Shown here in pieces: positions 8,075 to 14,917 of a stretch of DNA of 34,329 nt (within the stretch, counting starts at the first letter, position 1; every line of letters starts with the position of its first letter). Position numbers and translations under genes: made by a program. This stretch comes from CAYRCJ01 sp964422785. Its GTDB lineage: Bacteria > Patescibacteriota > Minisyncoccia > UBA11713 > 2-01-FULL-45-33. The notes below the pieces were generated by a model. The model worked only from the letters and a program-made list of their open reading frames with translations, searched no databases and was not told the DNA's origin. Location of the stretch: positions 1-34,329 of the forward strand of contig CAYRCJ010000003.1 in assembly GCA_964422785.1 (NCBI GenBank), written 5' to 3'.

Positions 8075-8103
8075 ATTATATTTTAGTACCCTCTGTTGTA
8101 CAA
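8075..8103 (-). promoter_or_regulatory. Promoter of the DUF4239-like gene (leaderless)
   Basis: On the minus strand TTGTAC (8103-8098), a 17-nt spacer and TATAAT (8080-8075) lie 6 nt upstream of ATG 8068. Confidence 0.8.
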
Positions 8104-8115
8104 GTTACCTATTGG

Positions 8116-8199
8116 TGCCGCGGGTGGGAGTTGAACCCACATGACCTTGCGATCGCAGGATTTTGAGTCCTGTGCGTCTGCCAGTTCCGCCACCGCGGC
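8116..8199 (-). tRNA. tRNA-Leu (anticodon CAA)
   Basis: The acceptor stem GCCGCGG/CCGCGGC is fully paired. The anticodon stem CAGGA/TCCTG carries loop CTCAAAA with anticodon CAA (reads UUG). The long variable arm contains TGCGATCGCA, the T-arm is GTGGG-TTCAACT-CCCAC, and the discriminator is A. The 3' CCA is encoded (8115-8113), unlike the other three tRNAs here. Its 5' half is duplicated at 8445-8506 beyond the GIY-YIG gene. Confidence 0.96.
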
Positions 8200-8204
8200 A
8201 TGCG

Positions 8205-8438
8205 CTATAAATTTTTTAAAAACTCTTTACCAATTCCAGATTTTAAGTATTTTTCTCTATCTCGTGCTTCCTGTCTTGTGCTAACACTTTCAGTGTATAT
8301 GATTTTGAATGGTTTGTAAGATCTTGTTGTTTTCTCTTTGCCTGTATTGTGTTGCCAAAGCCTCCTCCGAATATTATTGGTCAAACCTATGTATATATAG
8401 TTTCTTATTAAGCTTTTTAGTGCATACACCGTGTACAT
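8205..8438 (-). CDS. Single-domain GIY-YIG endonuclease (UPF0213/YhbQ-like)
   Basis: This is a 77-aa stand-alone GIY-YIG nuclease domain. The YTVY...YIYIG pair forms the GIY-YIG hairpin (about residues 2-18), NNIRRRLWQHNTG supplies the catalytic Arg and His (about 21-33), and EARDREKYLKS carries the metal-binding Glu (about 57-67). No DNA-binding extension is present. The gene sits exactly between a degenerate copy of the tRNA-Leu 5' half (6 nt upstream of its ATG) and the complete tRNA-Leu (5 nt after its stop), all on the minus strand. This suggests insertion at the tRNA anticodon with regeneration of the tRNA. Family members may be DNA repair or structure-specific nucleases, so mobility is an inference from context. 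Confidence 0.9.
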   Translation of the reverse strand: MYTVYALKSLIRNYIYIGLTNNIRRRLWQHNTGKEKTTRSYKPFKIIYTESVSTRQEARDREKYLKSGIGKEFLKNL

Positions 8439-8444
8439 ATTATT

Positions 8445-8506
8445 ATTTTGAGTCCTCTGTGCGCCTGCCTGCCGGCAGGCAGGTCTGCCAGTTCCGCCAC
8501 CGCGGC
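8445..8506 (-). pseudogene. Duplicated 5' half of tRNA-Leu, with palindrome insert
   Basis: Read on the minus strand this matches tRNA-Leu from the first acceptor base through the D-arm to the anticodon loop. It is interrupted by a 20-bp perfect palindrome (8464-8483) and a 2-bp CT insertion. Similarity stops just 3' of the anticodon, and no 3' half follows, so it cannot make a tRNA. Confidence 0.88.
8464..8483. repeat. 20-bp perfect palindrome inside the tRNA-Leu relic
   Basis: CCTGCCTGCCGGCAGGCAGG is self-complementary throughout. Comparison with the intact tRNA-Leu shows it is a clean insertion between GTGCG and TCTGCC. In some frames it encodes LPAGRQ, a peptide I recall as a frequent insert in Parcubacteria proteins. 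Confidence 0.85.
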
Positions 8507-8514
8507 GCTATGTA

Positions 8515-8542
8515 TTTACAATTCCTTATGCTTTGTTATTTT
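8515..8542 (+). promoter_or_regulatory. Likely parB promoter (leaderless)
   Basis: TTTACA (8515-8520), a 16-nt spacer and TATTTT (8537-8542) end 6 nt before ATG 8549. No SD is present. Confidence 0.55.
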
Positions 8543-8548
8543 AAAGTA

Positions 8549-9412
8549 ATGGAAGAAAAAATCAACTCAGTCAACGAAAGAAAAAAGGAAAGCGTTTTTT
8601 GGATTGAGCTCGCGCGGATTAAACCTAATCCCTTTCAACCCAGAAAAGAATTTGATGAAAAGGCGTTGGGAGAGCTTGCCGAATCCATAAGGGAATACGG
8701 AGTTTTGCAGCCGATTGTGGTAACCAGAAAAGAAATAGATCTGCCTGCCGATGAGGCGGGTTTCGCGAGTCATACTGTCGAATACGAACTGCTGGCGGGC
8801 GAGCGGAGGCTGCGCGCGGCAAAGATTGTGGGGCTTGCCCAGATCCCGGTGATAGTAAGGGAAGATACTTCAGACAAAGTAAAATTGGAATTGGCTTTGG
8901 TGGAAAATCTTCAGAGAGAAGATTTAAATCCTATCGAAAAAGCAATTGCGTTTAAGAAATTGATTGATGATTTTGGAATGGTGCAAAGAGAAGTGGCCGA
9001 AAAGGTTGGCAAGAGCAGGGAGGTGGTTGCAAATACTCTCCGCTTGCTGACACTGCCTCCGGATATGCAAGACGGAGTTTCCGTGGGGAAGATTACAGAA
9101 GGGCACACCAGGCCGCTTTTGATGCTCTCTGATTATCAGGAAGAACAGAGGACTCTTTACAACGACATAATCAACAAAAATCTTTCCGTGAGGGAGGCCG
9201 AGAGAATTTCCAGAAGTATCGCCAGAGAGCGGGCAAGGTCATTATTGGATCCTGATACAAAAATGCTCCAGGAAAAAATGGAAAATGTTTTGGGTACGAG
9301 GGTGTTTATAGAAAAAAGAGGACCGAAAGGTAAAATTTATATTGAATTTTTCTCCGAGGAAGAATTAAAATCTATTTCCGACAAAATCAGCTTTTCTTCA
9401 GGATCTATTTAA
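8549..9412 (+). CDS. parB: ParB/Spo0J family chromosome partition protein
   Basis: ParB is a CTP-dependent DNA clamp that binds parS sites and acts with ParA in origin segregation. The 287 aa comprise a basic N-terminus, ParB/Srx domain box I (IKPNPFQPRKEFDEKALGELAESIREYGVLQPIVV, about residues 21-55), box II (GERRLRAAKIVGLAQIPVIVRE, about 83-104), an HTH (QREVAEKVGKSREVVANTLRLL, about 145-166) and a C-terminal dimerisation tail. ATG 8549 is the start; the frame continues upstream only into the tRNA relic. Between boxes I and II is an atypical insert, IDLPADEAGFASHTV, whose DNA has a hairpin (8744-8760). No parA is adjacent. The gene ends in an 8-bp convergent overlap with rel. Confidence 0.94.
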   Translation: MEEKINSVNERKKESVFWIELARIKPNPFQPRKEFDEKALGELAESIREYGVLQPIVVTRKEIDLPADEAGFASHTVEYELLAGERRLRAAKIVGLAQIPVIVREDTSDKVKLELALVENLQREDLNPIEKAIAFKKLIDDFGMVQREVAEKVGKSREVVANTLRLLTLPPDMQDGVSVGKITEGHTRPLLMLSDYQEEQRTLYNDIINKNLSVREAERISRSIARERARSLLDPDTKMLQEKMENVLGTRVFIEKRGPKGKIYIEFFSEEELKSISDKISFSSGSI

Positions 9413-11117
9413 TTTCCCTGATGGCGATTGTCTCAGTGCCCTTCACGCTCTTTAAGGCGGTGAGAATTTTTGAATTTAAGAGACCCCTTTTTGATCTGAA
9501 GGTAAAAACAATTTTCAGATAATTTTTATTTTTGGCATCGAATTTAACATCGGCAATATTGATTCCAAGTTTTGCGAAAATTTCCGAATAGTCTTTTAAA
9601 AGTCCGACTCTGTCTCTGGAAATGACAGTTGCTTCCATCATCTGATGTTCTTTTTTTGTACTTTCGGAAATACCCAGCCTTCTAAGGTATGATCTTATTC
9701 TATTTTTAGCCAGGGATGTTTTCGCGAAATCCAGCCAGTCCGCGGACGGTTTTTTATTTTTTTGGGTAAGTATCTCCACTGTACTGCCGGATTTAAGTTT
9801 ATAGGAGAATGGGACCATTTTTCCGTTTACTTTGGCGCCGAACATATGATCTCCGATTTCGGAGTGAATATGATAAGCAAAGTCCACGGGCGTGGCTCCC
9901 TCCGGCAAATCGATAACTTCTCCTTTGGGGGTCAGCGTGAATATCCTGTCTTTAAAAAAATCTATTTTCAGAGCCGCCATTGTTTCTTCGTGAGAGGCGC
10001 CTTTTTGGTCGCGATACCAGTCAGAGAGTTCCCTGACCCAGGATAAATTTTTATCCAACTTGGGCGTAATCTTTTTTTTGCCCGAAGCCTCATAGGCCCA
10101 ATGAGCAGACACGCCGTACTCCGCCTCCCTGTCCATTTCCTCTGTTCTGATCTGGAAGTCAACAATTTTTTTCTCCGGTCCAAAAACAGTGGTATGCAAA
10201 CTTCGGTATCCGTTTGGCTTTGGCAGGGCAATAAAGTCTTTTATTCTTCCCGGCATCGGCCTCCACAGTTTATGTAAGATCCCCAGAGACCGGTAACAAT
10301 CTTCTATGGAGTTTACTACAATTCTCATAGCGGCCAGGTCCAAAACTCTGTCGAAATCCATTTCATATTTCACCAATTTTTTCCAAATGCTATAAAGATG
10401 CTTAGTTCTATATAATATCCTCAACGGCACAACATTTTCTTTTTTTAATTCCAGCTCCACAACGGGTTTCAATTTTTCCAGATATTTATCTTTTTCTTCT
10501 TTTTTTTCGGCGAGTTTTTCGGTCAGCATTTTATATTCTTCTTTGTAAATAACGGGGAAGGCCAGGTCTTCCAACTTGGCTTTTATTTCCCACATACCCA
10601 GGCGGTCAGCCAATGGGGCATAGAGTTCCAAAGTTTCTTCCGCGATCCTTTTTCTTTTTTCTTCCTCCTCGTGAAATTCCAATGTTTCCATGTTATGCAA
10701 TCGGTCCATCAATTTTATTATCACCACCCTTATATCTTCCGCTACAGCCAAGAACATTTTTCTCAATGATTCCGAGGCTCTTTCTATACCGCGGTAACGC
10801 ACTTTATCCACTTTTGTCACGGCCTCGACCAAAAAAGCAATTTCGTCCCCGAACTTTTTCTTTAAAGTTTCTATTTCAACTCCCTGGTTTTCCACCACAT
10901 CGTGAAGAAGCGCCGCCGAGATTGCGGCGGTATCCAGTTTTCTTCTGGCGACATATATCGAGACTGCAATGGGGTGGGTAATATAGGGTTCGCCGGATTT
11001 TCTTTTTTCGTCTTTGTGGGCGTTTTCCGCAAACAAAAAAGCCGGCTTTATTTCAGCAAGATCTTTTTCATGATATCCAAGTTCGCGTAATTTTTTTTCG
11101 TATTCTTCCCAGGTCAT
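9405..11117 (-). CDS. rel: RelA/SpoT-family (p)ppGpp synthetase/hydrolase, altered HD motif
   Basis: This enzyme controls the stringent-response alarmone (p)ppGpp. Domain order in 570 aa: HD hydrolase (about 20-180; ITHP, LLHDVVEN, KLMDRLHNME), synthetase (about 230-370; RIVVNSIEDCYRSLGILHKLW, NGYRSLHTTVFGP, QIRTEEMDREAEYGVSAHWAYE), TGS (about 395-455; DRIFTLTPKGEVIDLPEGATPVDFAY) and C-terminal ACT (about 495-570). The usual helical and zinc-finger modules between TGS and ACT are missing, hence about 160 aa shorter than typical Rel. The HDxxED motif reads HDVVEN (Asp to Asn), and the synthetase motif usually E-[IV]-QIRT reads DFQIRT. The start overlaps the topA stop (ATGA), so the two are translationally coupled. 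Confidence 0.94.
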   Translation of the reverse strand: MTWEEYEKKLRELGYHEKDLAEIKPAFLFAENAHKDEKRKSGEPYITHPIAVSIYVARRKLDTAAISAALLHDVVENQGVEIETLKKKFGDEIAFLVEAVTKVDKVRYRGIERASESLRKMFLAVAEDIRVVIIKLMDRLHNMETLEFHEEEEKRKRIAEETLELYAPLADRLGMWEIKAKLEDLAFPVIYKEEYKMLTEKLAEKKEEKDKYLEKLKPVVELELKKENVVPLRILYRTKHLYSIWKKLVKYEMDFDRVLDLAAMRIVVNSIEDCYRSLGILHKLWRPMPGRIKDFIALPKPNGYRSLHTTVFGPEKKIVDFQIRTEEMDREAEYGVSAHWAYEASGKKKITPKLDKNLSWVRELSDWYRDQKGASHEETMAALKIDFFKDRIFTLTPKGEVIDLPEGATPVDFAYHIHSEIGDHMFGAKVNGKMVPFSYKLKSGSTVEILTQKNKKPSADWLDFAKTSLAKNRIRSYLRRLGISESTKKEHQMMEATVISRDRVGLLKDYSEIFAKLGINIADVKFDAKNKNYLKIVFTFRSKRGLLNSKILTALKSVKGTETIAIREIK

Positions 11118-13156
11118 TCTTTCACTGTAGCATCGTTTTCAGGCTGTTTGACAGCGAGAGTCGGATTTGTCCATGAGGCAAAATCGCAATCCGGGTATCT
11201 GGAGCAGCCGAAGAAAAATCGGCCTTTTTTGGTGCGGCGCCTTACCACATCGCCAACCGCGCATTTTGGACATTTCATGTTAAGCGTCGGGTCGGGAAGT
11301 TTTTTGGTGGTTTTGCATTCCGGGAACCCGGAGCAGGCGATGAACTTCCCGAATCGGCCGCGCTTGATGACCATCGGTTTACCGCATTTCGGGCAAACCT
11401 CATCTGTTTTTTCCTCGACTTTTTGAGTGACTACGCTCTCGTATTTTTCTTCCAGGTTTTTGGCGAACGGATCGTAAAATTCTTTTATAACCGGCTCCCA
11501 TTTAATTTTCCCTTCGGCTACCTCATCAAGCTCTTCTTCCATTTTGGCGGTAAAATCAATGTCTACTATTTGGGGAAAGTTTTCCACCAAAATTGTGTTT
11601 ACGATTTTTCCGGTTTCCGTGGGGCGGAGCCTTCTGTCTTCATTTTTTTCAACATATCCGCGGTCTTGGATAGTGGAAATAATCGGCGCGTATGTTGAGG
11701 GGCGTCCGATGCCGAATTTTTCCAAAGTTTTAATCAGGCTTGCCTCGTTGTATCTTGGCGGAGGCTCGGTGAAATGTTGAAGAGGATTTATTTGGGCGAT
11801 TTCTATTTTTTCATCGGCCAAAAGTTTGGGTAAGATATTTTCAGAGAATTTCATCGGATAAATTTTCAAAAAGCCTTCGAAAGTCAGCCTGGCTCCCGAT
11901 GCCCGGAAAATATAATTATGATCTTTGGCGCTCACGTCTATATCTATTTTTGTAGATTCAACTCTGGCTTCAGGAAATTGAGAAGCCAAAAACCGCCTCC
12001 AAATTAAATCGTAAAGTTTCCACTCTTTTGGTTCCTCCAAACTTTTTTTTAATTCATCGGATGTTTTCCAGACATCAGTAGGCCTTATTGCTTCGTGCGC
12101 TTCTTGAGCTCCCTTTGATTTTGTTTTAAAAACTCGCGGCGTGGCCAGCAAATATTCTTTGCCGAAACTTTTTTCGGCAAAATCCGCCGCTTGGGCCAGA
12201 GCGTCCTTTGAAATATTCAAAGAATCCGTTCGCATGTAGGTTATAAAACCTTTTTCATAAAGATGCTGGGCGAACATCATTGTTTGTTTGGCGGAAAATC
12301 CCAATCTTTGGGAAGCCGTTTGTTGGAGCGTTGAAGTTGTAAACGGAGCCGGGGCGTGCTTTTTTTCTTCTTTGGTTTCAACTGTTTTTATCACAGCTTG
12401 GCCGGTGCCCGCGTCGTCTACAATCTTTTGGGCGTCCGCGCTCGTTTTTACATCAAATTTTTCTAAAGCTTTTCCATCTATTTTATTTAGTTCTCCTTTG
12501 AAAATATCACTTTCTTTTTTGAAATCTCCTTCAATCGTCCAATATTCTTCTTTTTTGAAGGCTTCTATTTCCGCCTCTCTTTCGGCAATCAGGCGCACCG
12601 CCACTGATTGCACCCGGCCCGCGGAAAGCCCCCGGGCCACTTTTTTCCACAAAAACGGCGAAAGCTTATACCCCACAAGCCTGTCCAAAATACGCCGCGC
12701 CTGCTGGGCGTTTACCATATTCATATCTATTTCGCGCGGGCTTTGCAGGGCCTCTTCAATGGCTTTTTTTGTTATCTCGTGAAATGCGATTCTGGTAAAT
12801 GACATCGGCTGCGGGGCCGGCGGCAAAGATCCGTCTTTTTTTGGTTTTGGTTTTTTTGTTTCAGAATTTAATGCTTCCGCCAGGTGCCAGGCTATGGCTT
12901 CTCCCTCGCGGTCTTCATCTGTAGCCAGAATTATTTCTTCGGCTTTTGATGCCAGTTTTTTTAGGACATTGAGATTTTTTTTGGCTTTTAGCGGTACAAT
13001 ATATTTCGGTTCGAAATTGTTTTCCACGTCCACTCCCAAAGTTGATTTGGGCAGATCACGCACATGGCCGAAGCTTGATTCAACATTAAAACCCTTTCCA
13101 AGAAATTTGGAAATTGTTTTGGCTTTGGTGGGGGATTCTACGATAATTAATTTCAT
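11114..13156 (-). CDS. topA: DNA topoisomerase I (type IA)
   Basis: TopA relaxes negative supercoils through a transient 5'-phosphotyrosine. The 680 aa begin with the TOPRIM domain (KLIIVESPTKAKTISKFLG, ATDEDREGEAIAWHL with the metal-binding acidic residues, about 1-120). The type IA core follows, with active-site Tyr in GFITYMRTDSLNIS (about 310-325) and GRPSTYAPIISTIQDRGYV (about 490-510). Two four-cysteine zinc ribbons close the protein (CPKCGKP...CSGFPEC and CPKCAVG...CSRYPDC, about 590-665). E. coli TopA is longer (865 aa) because of extra C-terminal domains. It lies upstream of rel with an ATGA overlap and downstream of dprA, separated by a structured 129-bp spacer. Confidence 0.97.
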   Translation of the reverse strand: MKLIIVESPTKAKTISKFLGKGFNVESSFGHVRDLPKSTLGVDVENNFEPKYIVPLKAKKNLNVLKKLASKAEEIILATDEDREGEAIAWHLAEALNSETKKPKPKKDGSLPPAPQPMSFTRIAFHEITKKAIEEALQSPREIDMNMVNAQQARRILDRLVGYKLSPFLWKKVARGLSAGRVQSVAVRLIAEREAEIEAFKKEEYWTIEGDFKKESDIFKGELNKIDGKALEKFDVKTSADAQKIVDDAGTGQAVIKTVETKEEKKHAPAPFTTSTLQQTASQRLGFSAKQTMMFAQHLYEKGFITYMRTDSLNISKDALAQAADFAEKSFGKEYLLATPRVFKTKSKGAQEAHEAIRPTDVWKTSDELKKSLEEPKEWKLYDLIWRRFLASQFPEARVESTKIDIDVSAKDHNYIFRASGARLTFEGFLKIYPMKFSENILPKLLADEKIEIAQINPLQHFTEPPPRYNEASLIKTLEKFGIGRPSTYAPIISTIQDRGYVEKNEDRRLRPTETGKIVNTILVENFPQIVDIDFTAKMEEELDEVAEGKIKWEPVIKEFYDPFAKNLEEKYESVVTQKVEEKTDEVCPKCGKPMVIKRGRFGKFIACSGFPECKTTKKLPDPTLNMKCPKCAVGDVVRRRTKKGRFFFGCSRYPDCDFASWTNPTLAVKQPENDATVKE

Positions 13157-13166
13157 ATTTTAATTA

Positions 13167-13284
13167 AACAAATTTTGGAATAATATTATTTTCAGAACAT
13201 TGCGCAGCGCGGTGGCGCGAGCATAGCAAATTTTCAGCAGAAAATTATGCGCGTTCTGAAAGTAGTATTATTCCGAGATTTGTT
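13167..13284 (+). repeat. Long imperfect inverted repeat with cloverleaf-like interior
   Basis: Arms 13167-13198 and 13253-13284 pair over 32 positions with 28 Watson-Crick matches. The other four are all U-G wobbles if the plus strand is transcribed, but A-C mismatches on the minus strand. Inside, GCGCA/TGCGC (13202-13206, 13248-13252) extends the stem and encloses two hairpins: CGCG-GTGG-CGCG (13208-13219) and AATTTTC-AGCA-GAAAATT (13229-13246). It fills the topA-dprA spacer. It may be a structured RNA, a mobile palindrome or a recombination substrate; no promoter was identified. Confidence 0.65.
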
Positions 13285-13285
13285 A

Positions 13286-14173
13286 TTAAACATTTCTAAA
13301 ATATTCTTGTCCTGCTTTTTTAATAATACCACGTATTTCCATAAGACCTATTATCGATTGCGCGGTTTGAGTCGGTATTTTACTTTGCCTGATTAAAGAG
13401 TCAATATCCATGGGATCAACCAACAAATCTAAAATTCTTTTTTCTTCAGGCGACAAAATCAGATCTCTTTCGATTGAGTTTTCTTGAGATTCAATATTTA
13501 TATTATAAGCTTTCAAAATATCTTCGGCGGATTCAACCAGCGCCGCGCCTTCTTTTATTAATTTATTTGTGCCTTTGGAGTTCGGGGCAAACGGCGAACC
13601 CGGCACCGCGAGTACGTCTCTATTTTGATCCAACGCAAACCTCGCCGTTACCAAAGATCCGCTTTTTTCGGGAGCTTCCACTACGAGAGTGGCGGGGGAA
13701 AGGCCGGATATAATTCTATTTCTTTGCGGGAAGCTCCACTGCGCCGCTTTCATTTCGTAACTATATTCAGAAACAATTGCTCCGCCTCTGGCTACAATGT
13801 CTTCGGCCAAACTTTTGTTTCTGGCGGGATAGAGCGCTTCCGGGGAGAGGCCGGAGCCGATGACGGCCACGGTCGGCATATTATTTTCCAGGCTGGCCTG
13901 GTGGGCCACAGTGTCTATGCCGATTGCCAGGCCGCTTACAATAGTAAAGCCGTGCGGGGCCAGGCCGGCTATTATTTTTCTTAATATTTCTTCTCCGTAG
14001 GCCGAACATTTGCGTGTTCCTACTATAGAAAGATAATGAGGGGTTTCCGGCAAAGTATCTGAAGAAGACCATATATTTAGGCTTTTGGGAGGGTGCGGGA
14101 TCTCCCTTAAAATATCGGGGTATTTAGCGTTTTTGAAGCTAATTTCACTGATATTAGGCTTATTTTGAGGCAT
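13286..14173 (-). CDS. dprA: DNA processing protein DprA
   Basis: DprA binds incoming single-stranded DNA in natural transformation and loads RecA. The 295 aa carry the Rossmann-like core: SIVGTRKCSAYGEEI (about 48-62), GFTIVSGLAIGIDTVAHQASL (about 75-95), AVIGSGLSPEALYPARN, GAIVSEY, FPQRNRIISGLSPATLVVEA (about 148-167), SGSLVTARFALDQNRDVLAVPGS and NKLIKEGA. A C-terminal winged-helix segment follows (about 235-290). The N-terminal SAM-like domain of larger DprA proteins is absent. A -10-like TATACC lies 8 nt upstream of the ATG on the minus strand and there is no SD, so it is another leaderless candidate. It probably heads the dprA-topA-rel unit. DprA fits with CPR cells importing DNA through type IV pili. 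Confidence 0.95.
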   Translation of the reverse strand: MPQNKPNISEISFKNAKYPDILREIPHPPKSLNIWSSSDTLPETPHYLSIVGTRKCSAYGEEILRKIIAGLAPHGFTIVSGLAIGIDTVAHQASLENNMPTVAVIGSGLSPEALYPARNKSLAEDIVARGGAIVSEYSYEMKAAQWSFPQRNRIISGLSPATLVVEAPEKSGSLVTARFALDQNRDVLAVPGSPFAPNSKGTNKLIKEGAALVESAEDILKAYNINIESQENSIERDLILSPEEKRILDLLVDPMDIDSLIRQSKIPTQTAQSIIGLMEIRGIIKKAGQEYFRNV

Positions 14174-14225
14174 TTTTATAGGGTATAGCGTTTGGGGGCC
14201 CTGGTAAAGGGTTTGTCAAAGCCTC

Positions 14226-14253
14226 TTGACAAATATTTTAAAAGGAGTATAAT
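14226..14253 (+). promoter_or_regulatory. Consensus sigma70 promoter of the high-GC cassette
   Basis: TTGACA (14226-14231), a 16-nt spacer and TATAAT (14248-14253). Both hexamers are perfect consensus, the strongest promoter in the window. The expected leader is about 75 nt, much longer than for most units here. Confidence 0.9.
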
Positions 14254-14299
14254 GAGGGGGTACTACGGTTTGAACTTCGACAACTTAACATTCTGTAAA

Positions 14300-14318
14300 C
14301 CCCGCTCTTCAAGCGGGG
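14300..14318 (+). promoter_or_regulatory. Leader hairpin just upstream of the cassette SD
   Basis: CCCCGCT (14300-14306), loop CTTCA, AGCGGGG (14312-14318). It ends 5 nt before the SD (AGGGAG, 14324-14329), with ATG at 14336. It could stabilise the 5' end of the mRNA or modulate initiation. There is no T-run, so it is not a terminator. Confidence 0.6.
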
Positions 14319-14335
14319 GATGAAGGGAGAAGACA

Positions 14336-14821
14336 ATGAAAAAAGTGAAGGCCAACCTGTTTAACATGGGTGGCCGAAAAAAGGGAAAGGCGACGGCGCA
14401 AGTTCGTGTTATGGGGATTTCGTCCGAGTTCGGCTTCGCCGGGCCCGATCGAATCGTTTCTATCACGCGGCACGTTGTTCACGAGAACTACAATTGGGTT
14501 GGCAACAACCCGGACTATCGTGCGCCCGGACTCAACGACTCCGCTGAAAAGCGGAGTGCCAACGCGAATCAGGAACTCGAGAATTGCACGCGGAAGCTTG
14601 CGTTGCTCGAGGACCAGCTGAAAAACTTCGCAGAGAACAATGCGAAGCTGGCCAACCCTTTGAAGGGGTTGGAGATCACGGCGGCAAAGGACGAAATTCG
14701 GGAGAAAATCCGCAAGGCCAAGATTCGCTTGGCCGAGGCGGAAGCCGAAGCGCCGGCCGCGAAACTTCACCTGGAGAAGATCCAGGAAGAATTTCCCCGG
14801 CTCTGTCAGTTCACGTTCTAA
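14336..14821 (+). CDS. Unknown 161-aa protein with basic N-terminus and coiled coil
   Basis: Not recognised. The first 30 residues are basic and glycine-containing (MKKVKANLFNMGGRKKGKA). Residues 30-65 look like a small beta-rich segment, and residues 70-150 form a charged, alanine-rich helix likely to be a coiled coil (NQELENCTRKLALLEDQLKNF, KIRLAEAEAEAPAAKLHLEKI). It has no signal peptide and no membrane segment. A clear SD lies 6 nt before the ATG. Base composition is much richer in GC, especially at third positions, than dprA or ftsH on either side. With the 14918 gene it forms a two-gene unit between a consensus promoter and a strong terminator, implying high expression, recent transfer, or both. 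Long antisense open frames here are GC artefacts. Confidence 0.75.
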   Translation: MKKVKANLFNMGGRKKGKATAQVRVMGISSEFGFAGPDRIVSITRHVVHENYNWVGNNPDYRAPGLNDSAEKRSANANQELENCTRKLALLEDQLKNFAENNAKLANPLKGLEITAAKDEIREKIRKAKIRLAEAEAEAPAAKLHLEKIQEEFPRLCQFTF

Positions 14822-14917
14822 TTTCTCATTCACAGTTCCGCTTCAGGTTTTTTACTGGAGCGGGACACAACTTTCAACAATCAACGATCGAAATTCAAAA
14901 TTCAGAAAGGTAAAAAA

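Noticed and set aside
8309..8548. Extended N-terminus for ParB starting at 8309
   Set aside because: The extension reads through the antisense of the GIY-YIG gene and the tRNA relic; ATG 8549 begins the normal ParB N-terminus with a promoter 6 nt upstream.
12288..12782. Plus-strand 164-codon frame opposite topA
   Set aside because: Shadow of a conserved gene; serine/proline-rich chance translation.
14252..14323. ATG at 14252 opening a 23-codon frame in the cassette leader, as a leader peptide
   Set aside because: The ATG overlaps the -10 box, so it would not be in the transcript.
14309..14833. Minus-strand 174-codon frame opposite the 161-aa cassette gene
   Set aside because: Same GC artefact; no start signals, and it runs through the leader hairpin and SD of the plus-strand gene.
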